Assembly: GCA_012517025.1 (NCBI GenBank) | Contig: JAAYVT010000710.1 | Span: forward strand, 1 to 8,615 | Source of the DNA: Phyllobacteriaceae bacterium | GTDB lineage: Bacteria; Pseudomonadota; Alphaproteobacteria; Rhizobiales; Ancalomicrobiaceae | Length of the DNA stretch: 8,615 nt | Direction of reading: 5' to 3' | Program-made: the position numbers and the translations under genes | Shown: positions 1 through 7,100 of the stretch, piece after piece | Position numbering within the stretch: position 1 is the stretch's first letter | How the letters are laid out: every line of letters starts with the position of its first letter | The notes under the pieces: generated by a model | Told to the model about the DNA's origin: nothing | Seen by the model: only the letters and a program-made list of their open reading frames with translations | Databases searched by the model: none

Positions 1-830
1 CCGAGTCGCTTGGCGGTGCGGGCGACGTCGATGGCGGTGTTGCCACCGCCGTAGACGACGACGCGACGGCCGAGCAGCGGCTTTTCCGCTCCCTCCATCG
101 AGCGCAGCACCTGCACCGCGTCGAGGACGTGCGCCGCCTCGCCGGCCGGGATGTAGGCGCGCCGGGCGATGTTGGCGCCGACCGCCAGGAACACCGCGTC
201 GAAACCGTCCTCGCGCATGCTTGCGGCGACGTCGTCGACCTTGGCGCCGAGTTCCAGACGAACGCCCATGGCGACGATGCGGGCCACCTCGGCGTCGAGC
301 ACCTCGCGCGGCAGGCGGTACTTCGGGATGCCGAAGCGCATCATGCCGCCGGCCATCGGCCCGGCCTCGCGGATGGTCACGGCGTGACCGAAGCGACGCA
401 GGTGATAGGCGGCGGAGAGGCCGGAGGGGCCGGCGCCGATCACCAGCACCTTCTTGCCGGTCTCGGTCGGAGGCGGGGTGAAGGTCCAGCCCTTCTCGAC
501 GGCGAGATCGCCGAGGAAGCGCTCGACCGAATTGATGCCGACCGCCGCGTCGATCTCCTTGCGGTTGCAGGCCTTTTCGCAGGTTCGGTAGCATACCCGG
601 CCCATCACGGCGGGGAACGGGTTGTTGGCGGTGAGGGCGCGCCAGGCGCCCTCGTAGTCGCCGCCCTCGGCGAGCGCCAGCCAGCCTTGGATGTCCTCGC
701 CGGCGGGGCAGGCGTCGTTGCAGGGGGGCAGACGATGGACGTATTCCGGCCGCTCGCTGCGCCACGAACCGGTGCGGTTGGCGAGCGAGGAGCCGACGTC
801 GAGGGTGATGGCGAAGGGATGACGGGGCAT
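1..830 (-). CDS. GltD-like Fe-S/FAD NAD(P)-binding oxidoreductase, partial (C-terminus beyond window start)
   Basis: This is the last visible gene of the por operon. 276 residues are readable from the ATG at 830-828, and the frame is still open at base 1. It resembles the small subunit of glutamate synthase and related NAD(P)H:acceptor flavoproteins. An N-terminal Cys-rich region (C37, C41, C80, C84, C88) fits the Fe-S domain. Next come a FAD Rossmann motif GAGPSG (132-137), the family signature GIPKYRLP (167-174) and a second dinucleotide motif GGGNTA (261-266) for NAD(P)H. A GGGAGGT Shine-Dalgarno at 836-842 lies 5 nt before the ATG, and only 12 nt separate it from the porB stop. In the por context it probably transfers electrons between the oxidoreductase or its ferredoxin and NAD(P)(H). 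That role is inferred from gene order. It could instead be a true glutamate synthase subunit, but no large subunit is visible. Confidence 0.88.
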   Translation of the reverse strand, partial: MPRHPFAITLDVGSSLANRTGSWRSERPEYVHRLPPCNDACPAGEDIQGWLALAEGGDYEGAWRALTANNPFPAVMGRVCYRTCEKACNRKEIDAAVGINSVERFLGDLAVEKGWTFTPPPTETGKKVLVIGAGPSGLSAAYHLRRFGHAVTIREAGPMAGGMMRFGIPKYRLPREVLDAEVARIVAMGVRLELGAKVDDVAASMREDGFDAVFLAVGANIARRAYIPAGEAAHVLDAVQVLRSMEGAEKPLLGRRVVVYGGGNTAIDVARTAKRL

Positions 831-842
831 GCGGAACCTCCC

Positions 843-1886
843 TCAGCCGGCCGTTTCGTCGTCGGCGACGAGGCCGTATTCTTCGATGTTGGCGTCGCAC
901 ATCGCCTGCAGGCGGGCGACGCGCGGATCCTCCACGCCGCCGCGGAAGAGATGGGCGAAGCGTTTCTGGAGCTTCAGGTAGTCGGTCACCGGGCGTGGCC
1001 GGCGGATGCGGCGCACCCCGGTCACCTTGCCGTGCTCGGCCTCGAAGATCGGATAGAAGCCGGTCTCCACCGCGAGGCGGGCGAGCTCGATGGTGGAACT
1101 CGACGGGGCGCCCCAGCCGAGCGGGCAGGGGACGTCGATCTGCAGATAGCGGGCGCCGTGGATGGCCATCGCCTTTTCGACCTTGCGCTCGAGATCGTGC
1201 AGGTCGGCGACGGTGGCGGTGGCGACGTAGGGGATGCGGTGGGCGACGGCGATGCGGGGCACGAACTTGCCGGTGCCGAAGACGTTGCCGGGCTCGTCGC
1301 AGATCGCCGGGGTGGTGGCGGTGCGAGCGGCGGGGGGCGTCGCCGAGGAGCGCTGCACGCCGGTGTTCATGTATCCTTCGTTGTCGTAGCAGATGTAGAG
1401 CACGTCGTCGTTGCGCTCGAACATGCCCGACAGGCATTGGAAGCCGATGTCGGTGGTGCCGCCGTCGCCGCCTTGCGCGACGACGCGGACGTCGCCGCGG
1501 CCGGTCACGCGGAGCGCCGCCGCCACGCCGGTGGCGACCGCCGCGGCGTTGCCGAACAGCGAATGCATCCACGGCAGCTGCCAGGACGTCTCGGGATAAG
1601 GCGTGGTGAAGACCTCCAGGCAACCGGTGGCGTTGACCGCGACCAGACGGCCGCCGGCCGCCCGCATCGCCGCGTCGAGGGCGAAGCGGGCGCCGAGCGC
1701 CTCGCCGCAGCCCTGGCAGGCGCGGTGGCCGTAGGTGATGGCGTTGGAGCGCTCGTCGGAGGCTTGGACGGTGCGACGTTCGGCGTCGACCAGACGGTTG
1801 CCGACGGTGAAGGTGCCCTTCTGATAGTAACGCAGTTTCTGTTCCGCCTCCTCGGGGAGGGCGGGGGCGTCGACGATCTCGGTCAT
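843..1886 (-). CDS. porB: 2-oxoacid (pyruvate):ferredoxin oxidoreductase, beta subunit
   Basis: 347 residues; TPP-binding beta subunit of a split pyruvate:ferredoxin oxidoreductase. With the alpha and gamma subunits it oxidatively decarboxylates a 2-oxoacid to acyl-CoA and CO2, passing electrons to ferredoxin, in the cytoplasm. The TPP/Mg motif is visible as GDGGTTDIG (140-148) followed by YDNEGYMNTG (167-176). The sequence SWQLPWMHSLFGNAA (101-115) is typical of the pyruvate-type subfamily. Cysteines C57, C60 (in CQGCG), C89 and C254 are placed as expected for the four ligands of the TPP-proximal [4Fe-4S] cluster of this superfamily. The ATG at 1886-1884 is preceded by GGGGAGGT (1894-1901) with 7-nt spacing. 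The gap to the porA stop is only 3 nt, so translational coupling is likely. A pyruvate substrate is favoured, but a branched-chain or other 2-oxoacid cannot be excluded. Confidence 0.93.
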   Translation of the reverse strand: MTEIVDAPALPEEAEQKLRYYQKGTFTVGNRLVDAERRTVQASDERSNAITYGHRACQGCGEALGARFALDAAMRAAGGRLVAVNATGCLEVFTTPYPETSWQLPWMHSLFGNAAAVATGVAAALRVTGRGDVRVVAQGGDGGTTDIGFQCLSGMFERNDDVLYICYDNEGYMNTGVQRSSATPPAARTATTPAICDEPGNVFGTGKFVPRIAVAHRIPYVATATVADLHDLERKVEKAMAIHGARYLQIDVPCPLGWGAPSSSTIELARLAVETGFYPIFEAEHGKVTGVRRIRRPRPVTDYLKLQKRFAHLFRGGVEDPRVARLQAMCDANIEEYGLVADDETAG

Positions 1887-1889
1887 GGC

Positions 1890-3161
1890 TCAGACCTCCC
1901 CTTTGGCGGCTTCGCGCTTCTCCGCCGCCAGATGGCGCAGCAACGCCTCGGCGGTGGGGCCGGTGCGGCGGGTCTTGGCGGTGCGATGGATCTCGCGGCC
2001 GACGACGCGGACGTTGAGATCGACGAACTGGGTGCCCTCCCAGGGCTGCACCACGGCGTCGCGGAAGAGGCGGTGCAGCGAGGCCTTGAGGATCGGCCGG
2101 CCGCCGAGGCCGGCGACCGCCGAATGCAGTCGCGGTGCATGTGGGAGGTTGCGCAACGCCTCGTCGACGTCGATGGCGAGCGGGCCGCCCATGCCGACGG
2201 CGATCGACTTCTCGACCACCACGACGTTGCTGGCGCCGGCGAGGGCGTTTCGCAGCGCGGCCGACGGGAAGGGGCGATAGGAGACGAGGGTGACGAGACC
2301 GATCGGGAAGCCGTCGTCGCGCATCTCGTCGATGGTGTCCTTGATGGTGCCGCACACCGAGCCCATGGCGACGACGATGGTCTCGGCGTCCTGGGTGCGA
2401 TAGGTGCGGATCAGGCCGCCGGAATCGCGGCCGAAGCGGGCGCGGAACTCGCCGGCGTGCTTGGTGATCAGGCGCAGCGCCTGGGTCTGCTTGTAGTGGG
2501 CGAGGTACTTGACCTCGGTGAAGGCCTCCGGGCCGACCATGGCGCCGATCGAGGTCGGATCGTCGGGGTCGAGCACCTGGACCGGCTCGTAGGGCGGCAG
2601 ATAGGCGTCGACGTCGGCCTGGGTGGGCACGTCGACCCGCTCGACCGCGTGGGTCAGGATGAAGCCGTCGACGTTGACCATGACCGGTATCGACAGTTCC
2701 TCGGCGATGCGGAAGGCCTGGATGTGCAGATCGACTGCTTCCTGGTTGGTCTCGGCGAAGAGCTGGAGCCAGCCGGAATCGCGCGCCGCCATGGCGTCGG
2801 AATGATCGTTACAGATGTTGATCGGGGCGCCGATCGCCCGGTTGCCGAGGGTCATGACGATCGGCAGGCCGAGACCGGAGGCGTTGTAGACCGCCTCCAT
2901 CATGAACAAGAGCCCTTGCGAGGCGGTGGCGGTGTAGGCGCGGGCGCCGGCGGCGGAGGCGCCGATGGCGACGGAGAGCGCGGCGAACTCGCTCTCGACG
3001 TTGATGAACTCGCAGCCCTTCAGGTGGCCGTCGCGGACCAGGGCGCCGAGCCCCTCGACGATGTGGGTCTGCGGCGTGATCGGGTAGGCGCAGATCACCT
3101 GCGGACGGCACAGGGCGATGCCTTCGGCCATCGCCTTGGAGCCTTCGATCTGTTTCAGCAT
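1890..3161 (-). CDS. porA: 2-oxoacid (pyruvate):ferredoxin oxidoreductase, alpha subunit
   Basis: 423 residues from the ATG at 3161-3159; alpha subunit carrying the TPP pyrimidine-binding and transketolase C-terminal-like domains. Signature segments are YPITPQT (26-32), NVESEFAA (54-61), TASQGL (79-84), NDHSD (118-122) followed by RDSGWLQLF (127-135), and VEKSIAVGMGGPL (316-328). All are close to the pyruvate-type PorA family. The length is slightly above the usual 390-400. An in-frame GTG at 3170-3168 would add three residues. It is rejected as the start because it abuts the Shine-Dalgarno GAGGAG (3170-3175), whereas the ATG sits 8 nt from it. The gene lies between porC (12-nt gap) and porB (3-nt gap) in one operon. 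The last about 25 residues are charged and have no recognisable motif. Confidence 0.94.
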   Translation of the reverse strand: MLKQIEGSKAMAEGIALCRPQVICAYPITPQTHIVEGLGALVRDGHLKGCEFINVESEFAALSVAIGASAAGARAYTATASQGLLFMMEAVYNASGLGLPIVMTLGNRAIGAPINICNDHSDAMAARDSGWLQLFAETNQEAVDLHIQAFRIAEELSIPVMVNVDGFILTHAVERVDVPTQADVDAYLPPYEPVQVLDPDDPTSIGAMVGPEAFTEVKYLAHYKQTQALRLITKHAGEFRARFGRDSGGLIRTYRTQDAETIVVAMGSVCGTIKDTIDEMRDDGFPIGLVTLVSYRPFPSAALRNALAGASNVVVVEKSIAVGMGGPLAIDVDEALRNLPHAPRLHSAVAGLGGRPILKASLHRLFRDAVVQPWEGTQFVDLNVRVVGREIHRTAKTRRTGPTAEALLRHLAAEKREAAKGEV

Positions 3162-3169
3162 CGATCTCA

Positions 3170-3175
3170 CTCCTC
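3170..3175 (-). promoter_or_regulatory. Shine-Dalgarno of porA, overlapping the porC stop
   Basis: The minus strand reads GAGGAG and shares bases with the porC TGA (3176-3174). It is 8 nt from the ATG at 3161 but touches the alternative GTG at 3170-3168, so it fixes the ATG as the porA start. The overlap suggests translational coupling of porC and porA. Confidence 0.8.
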
Positions 3176-3767
3176 AGAGCGTGGCGGCGGGAGCGCCGGC
3201 GGTTTCTTTCGCCGCGAGCACCCAGGCGTAGGCTTCTTGCGCGGCGGCGACGTTGATCTCGCCGATGCGGCCGGGGAAGGCTTCCTCGATCGCCTTCTTC
3301 ACGCCGTCGAATTGGAGGAGCCCGGTCAGCGCCGCGAAGGCGCCGAGCAGTGCGGCGTTGGCGAGCGGGCGGCCGATGTGGCGCTTTGCGATTTCGCTCG
3401 CCGGCACGGCGACGGCGTGGCCGGGGGGCAGACGATTGGCCTGCTCGGCGATGCCGAGAGTGGCGAAGTCGTGGTTGGTGTTGACGATCAGCCAGCCGGT
3501 CGGCTTCAGGCCGGCGAAGACGTCGGCGACGCGGAACAGGGTCGGATCCTGGACGATCAGGCAGTCCGGCTCGGCGATCGGCTCGCGCAGGCGGATCTCG
3601 TGATCGTCGACGCGACAGAAGGCGATCACCGGGGCGCCGGTGCGCTCCGAGCCGAAGCTCGGAAAGGCCTGGGCATGACGTCCCTTCAGGAAGGCGGCGA
3701 CCGAGAGCATCTCCGCCGCCGTCACCACGCCCTGCCCGCCGCGCCAGTGGACGCGTATCTCGAACAT
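3174..3767 (-). CDS. porC: 2-oxoacid (pyruvate):ferredoxin oxidoreductase, gamma subunit
   Basis: 197 residues, the normal size for the separate gamma subunit (domain III, thought to bind CoA) of split pyruvate:ferredoxin oxidoreductases. The family N-terminus is clear: MFEIRVHWRGGQGVV, with the RGGQG loop at 9-13, and then FPSFGSERTGAPV (35-47). The reading frame is open upstream to an ATG at 4040. That would add 91 Arg-rich, low-complexity residues unlike any Por domain. The ATG at 3767-3765 is chosen because it gives the family N-terminus and has a near-perfect AGGAGGA Shine-Dalgarno (3776-3782). It is the first gene of the porC-porA-porB-GltD-like operon, and its stop codon overlaps the porA ribosome binding site. 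The symbol porG is also used for this subunit. Confidence 0.93.
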   Translation of the reverse strand: MFEIRVHWRGGQGVVTAAEMLSVAAFLKGRHAQAFPSFGSERTGAPVIAFCRVDDHEIRLREPIAEPDCLIVQDPTLFRVADVFAGLKPTGWLIVNTNHDFATLGIAEQANRLPPGHAVAVPASEIAKRHIGRPLANAALLGAFAALTGLLQFDGVKKAIEEAFPGRIGEINVAAAQEAYAWVLAAKETAGAPAATL

Positions 3768-3775
3768 CGCTCGTC

Positions 3776-3782
3776 TCCTCCT
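3776..3782 (-). promoter_or_regulatory. Shine-Dalgarno of porC
   Basis: The minus strand reads AGGAGGA, about 8-9 nt before the ATG at 3767. It decides the porC start against the 91-residue N-terminal extension that the open frame would otherwise allow. Confidence 0.85.
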
Positions 3783-3791
3783 GCCACGCGC

Positions 3792-3824
3792 GAACCGTCT
3801 CGGTTCTCTTCGTTCTTGGAACCG
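3792..3824. repeat. GAACCG/CGGTTC repeat cluster upstream of porC
   Basis: Three copies of one hexamer occur in 33 bases: GAACCG (3792-3797), its complement CGGTTC (3801-3806) and GAACCG again (3819-3824). A GTTC-TTG-GAAC palindrome (3812-3822) overlaps the last copy. The middle copy can pair with either flank, giving two mutually exclusive 6-bp hairpins with loops of 3 and 12 nt. The cluster ends about 10 nt upstream of the porC Shine-Dalgarno, so it would lie in the por leader or operator region. It may be a protein-binding site or an RNA switch, or it may be chance in GC-rich DNA. No regulator is recognised. Confidence 0.4.
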
Positions 3825-4005
3825 GCGGCGTCGCGGCGAGGCGGTGTCCGACCGGCGTTTCGGTGATCGCGCGGCGCGTTCGGCTCGGCGGCGATCTCGG
3901 GGCGACGGGGAGACGGCGGTCGCGCCCCGGAAGGGGGCGGGGTCTTCTCCGATCGTGGTCCGGGAGATGCGCGGCGCGAGCGCGCGGTATCTGCGACCGT
4001 AGGCC

Positions 4006-4014
4006 AATCTAGCA
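4006..4014 (-). promoter_or_regulatory. Candidate extended -10 element for the por operon
   Basis: The minus strand reads TGCTAGATT, a TG-N-TAGATT extended -10 shape in an AT-poor region. No good -35 lies 16-18 nt upstream. If used, transcription would start near 3999 and leave a leader of roughly 230 nt before porC, which would include the repeat cluster. The candidate rests on one short match. Confidence 0.2.
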
Positions 4015-4091
4015 TGTCGCCGCGATCGGCGGCTTGACATGGCTCACGCGAGGGGTCGCTTCGCGTCGTTTCCGGACCGGTGCGAGAGCGG

Positions 4092-4112
4092 GGCGGCGGG
4101 GGTGCCGCCGCC
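4092..4112 (-). terminator. GC hairpin just downstream of dnaE2, without a U-tract
   Basis: A perfect 8-bp stem (4092-4099 with 4105-4112, GGCGGCGG/CCGCCGCC) and a 5-nt loop lie 18 nt after the dnaE2 stop in the direction of transcription. The bases that follow are C/G-rich with no T run, so it is not a classical intrinsic terminator. It could mark the 3' end of the imuB-dnaE2 message as a stability or pausing element. Confidence 0.35.
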
Positions 4113-4130
4113 GTCGCGCGGGGTGCGAAA

Positions 4131-7100
4131 TCAGTGAAAATTCCGTCCCTTCGGCATGGCGCGGCGGGCGCGGGCGGCGAGATCGGCGAGATCGCCGGCC
4201 ACCTCCGGGGCGTCGCGGACGAGGCGGCCGAGGGGGGCGGTGGCGGCGATCTTGCCGCGCAGCTCGGTGACCGGATGGGTGACCTCGTCGCCGGGCATGG
4301 CGGGGTCGAGCGCCGGGCCGCGCTCGGCGAGGCGGGCGAGATCGCCGGTCCGGTCCCGAAGCGTGTCGGCGACGACGTGGATCACCCCCTGCTCGTTCTG
4401 CAGCCGGCCGTCGACGACGATCAGCCGGCCGCCGAGCACCACCGGGCGGCATTTCTCGAAGACCTTCGGCCAGACGACGACGTTGGCGACCCCGGTCTCG
4501 TCCTCGAGGGTGAGGAAGATCACCCCCTTGGCCGAGCCCGGGCGCTGGCGCACCAGCACGAGGCCGGCGACGCGGACGTGAGTGCCGGAGCGCAGATCGG
4601 CGAGACGCTCGGACGGGGTGGTGCGGATCGCGGCGAGATCGGCGCGCAGGAAGGCGAGCGGATGCGCCTTCAGCGACAGCGACAGCATGCGATAGTCCTC
4701 GATCACTTCCTCCCCGAGCGGCATCGGCGGCAGCGCGACGGTCGGCTCGGCGGCGAAGAGATCGCCGAGTTCGGGCCGGTCGAGCAACGGCAGGAAATCG
4801 CGCGCGCGCGTCGGCCCGAGCGCCTCCACCGCCCAGATCGCATCGCGGCGGGTCAGCCCGAGCGCGGCGAAGGCGTCGGCTTCGGCGAGACGCAGGAGAT
4901 CGGCGCGATCGAGACGGGTGCGGGCGGCGAGATCGACGACCGAATCGTACCCGCCCTTCCGTTCGACGACGACCCGCTCGGCGGCGGCGCGGGAGAGCCC
5001 CTTCACCCGCGACAAGCCGAGGCGGATCGCATGGGTCGCGTGGACGTCGCCGGTCTGATCAGCATGACGCCGCGCGACGCGGTCGCGGGCGGGGAAGGCC
5101 GGCTCGAGGGTCGCGTCCCAATCGGAGGTCAGCACGCAGACGGGGCGGACCTCGACGCCGTGCTCGCGAGCGTCGCGCAGGATCTGCGCCGGGGCGTAGA
5201 AGCCCATCGGCTGGGAATTCACCAGGGCGCAGGCGAAGACGTCCGGATAGCGGCACTTCAGCCAGGCCGAGGCGTAGACGAGCAACGCGAAGCTCGCGGC
5301 GTGGCTCTCCGGGAAGCCGTATTCGCCGAAGCCCTCGATCTGGCGGAAACAGCGCTCGGCGAAGGCGCGGTCGTAGCCCTTGGCGACCATGCCCTCGACC
5401 ATCTTGGCCTGGAAGGAATGGATGGTGCCGACCCGGCGGAAGGTCGCCATGGCGCGGCGCAGCTTGTCGGCCTCCGCCGGGGTGAAGCCGGCGGCGACGA
5501 TGGCGATGCGCATCGCCTGCTCCTGGAACAGCGGCACGCCGAGGGTCTTCGACAGCACCGCCTCGAGTTCCGCCGAGGGATAGATCACCGGCTCCAACCC
5601 CTGGCGGCGGCGCAAGTAAGGATGGACCATGTCGCCCTGGATCGGGCCGGGGCGGACGATCGCCACCTCGACGACGAGGTCGTAGAAACAGGAAGGCTTC
5701 AGCCGCGGCAGCATCGTCATCTGGGCGCGGCTCTCGATCTGGAACACCCCGATGGTGTCGGCGTGGGCGATCATCCGGTAGACCGCCGGATCCTCCGCCG
5801 GGATCGAGGCGAGGGTCTCGCGCCGGCCGTAATGGCGGTCGAGCAGGTCGAGGCCCTTCCTCAACGCGGTCAGCATGCCGAGCGCCAGCACGTCGATCTT
5901 GAGGATGCCGAGGGCGTCGAGATCGTCCTTGTCCCATTCCACCACGGTGCGGCCGTCCATCGCGGCGTTCTGGATCGGCACCACCTCGTCGAGCCGGCCG
6001 CGGGTCAAGACGAAGCCGCCGACGTGTTGCGACAGGTGGCGGGGAAAGCCGACGATCTCGCGGGCGAGGGCGAAGATCCGGGCGAGGTGGGGGTCGGAAA
6101 GGCTCATGCCGGCGCGGGCTGCCTGTTCGTCCTTCGGGCCGCTCGACGAGGAGCCCCAGACGGTGCCGGAGAGGCGGGCGATCGCGTCCTCGCCGAGGCC
6201 GAACACCTTGCCGACCTCGCGCAGCGCCGAACGGGTGCGGTAGGTGGTGACGGCGGCGGCGAGGCCGGCGCGTTCGCGGCCGTATTTCTCGTAGATGTGG
6301 GCGATCACCTCCTCGCGGCGCTCGTGCTCGAAGTCGACGTCGATGTCGGGGGGCTCCTTGCGCTCCGGCGAGATGAAGCGCTCGAACAGCAGGTCGCCGC
6401 GCGCCGGGTCGACCTCGGTGATGCCGAGGCAGAAACAGACGGCGGAATTGGCGGCCGAGCCACGCCCCTGCGCCAGGATGCCGCGCGAACGGGCGAAGCG
6501 GACGATGTCGTGGACGGTGAGGAAATAGGGCGCGTAGCCGAGTTCGCCGATGATCTCGAATTCGTGGGCGAGCGCCGCCTCGACCTGTTCGGGCACGCCG
6601 TCCGGCCAGCGCCTCGCCGCCCCGGCGCGGGTCAGGCGGACGAGCGCCTCCTGTGCCGTCGGAGCGCCGTCGAGGTCCTCCTCCGGATATTCGTAGCGCA
6701 GCTCGTCGAGGGAGAAGCTCAGCCGCTCGACCACCGCGACGGTCTCGGCGACGGCGCGGGGGTGGTCGCGGAAGAGCCGGGCGATCTCGTCGGGGCTCCT
6801 GGGGTGGCGTTCGGCATGGGGGGTGAGGCGGTCGCCGGCATCGTCGAGGGTCGTGCCGGCGCGGATCGCCGCCATCACGTCGGCGAGCGGGCGGCGTTCG
6901 GGGGCGTGGTGGAGGAGATCGCCGACGGCGAGGAGGCGGACGCCGGCGCCGTCCGCCACCCGGGCGAGGCGGGCGAGGCGGCGGCGGTCGCCGGGGCCGA
7001 ACAGCGGCTGGGCGGCGAGGCGGATCCACTCGCGACCGAAGCTCTCGCGCAGGCGGTCGAGAGTCGTGGCGAGGCGTGGCGCCTCCTCGGTGAGCCGGTC

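Larger units (their letters stand above)
3768..4130. other. Non-coding spacer between dnaE2 and the por operon
   Basis: There are 363 bases with no supported gene on either strand. The open frames crossing it are Arg/Pro-rich and lack Shine-Dalgarno sequences. In minus-strand order it contains an 8-bp GC hairpin after dnaE2, a possible extended -10, a small CGCCCC/GGGGCG hairpin (3923-3939, 5-nt loop) and the GAACCG/CGGTTC cluster before the porC ribosome binding site. It is the only place in the window long enough to hold the por promoter. Confidence 0.7.

Noticed and set aside
129..3866. 1245-codon open frame on the plus strand spanning the whole por operon
   Set aside because: It is codon-aligned antisense to four genes that all share one frame. 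Its stops would require TTA, CTA or TCA codons in the sense genes, which this GC-rich organism avoids. The product is low-complexity (Gly/Ala/Asp/Arg/His-rich) and resembles no family.
3992..4007. Sigma-54-like TGGC...GC element on the minus strand
   Set aside because: The spacing between GG and GC is 9 nt rather than the required 10, and the surrounding consensus bases are poor.
3722..4015. 97-codon minus-strand open frame in the dnaE2-porC spacer
   Set aside because: No ribosome binding site, composition of a non-coding frame, and overlap with the well-supported porC start.
4034..4039. TTGACA -35-like hexamer on the plus strand
   Set aside because: No -10 follows at the proper distance and no plus-strand gene lies downstream.
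3768..4040. 91-residue N-terminal extension of porC
   Set aside because: Arg-rich, low complexity, no Shine-Dalgarno at its ATG. The downstream ATG has a strong Shine-Dalgarno and gives the conserved gamma-subunit N-terminus.
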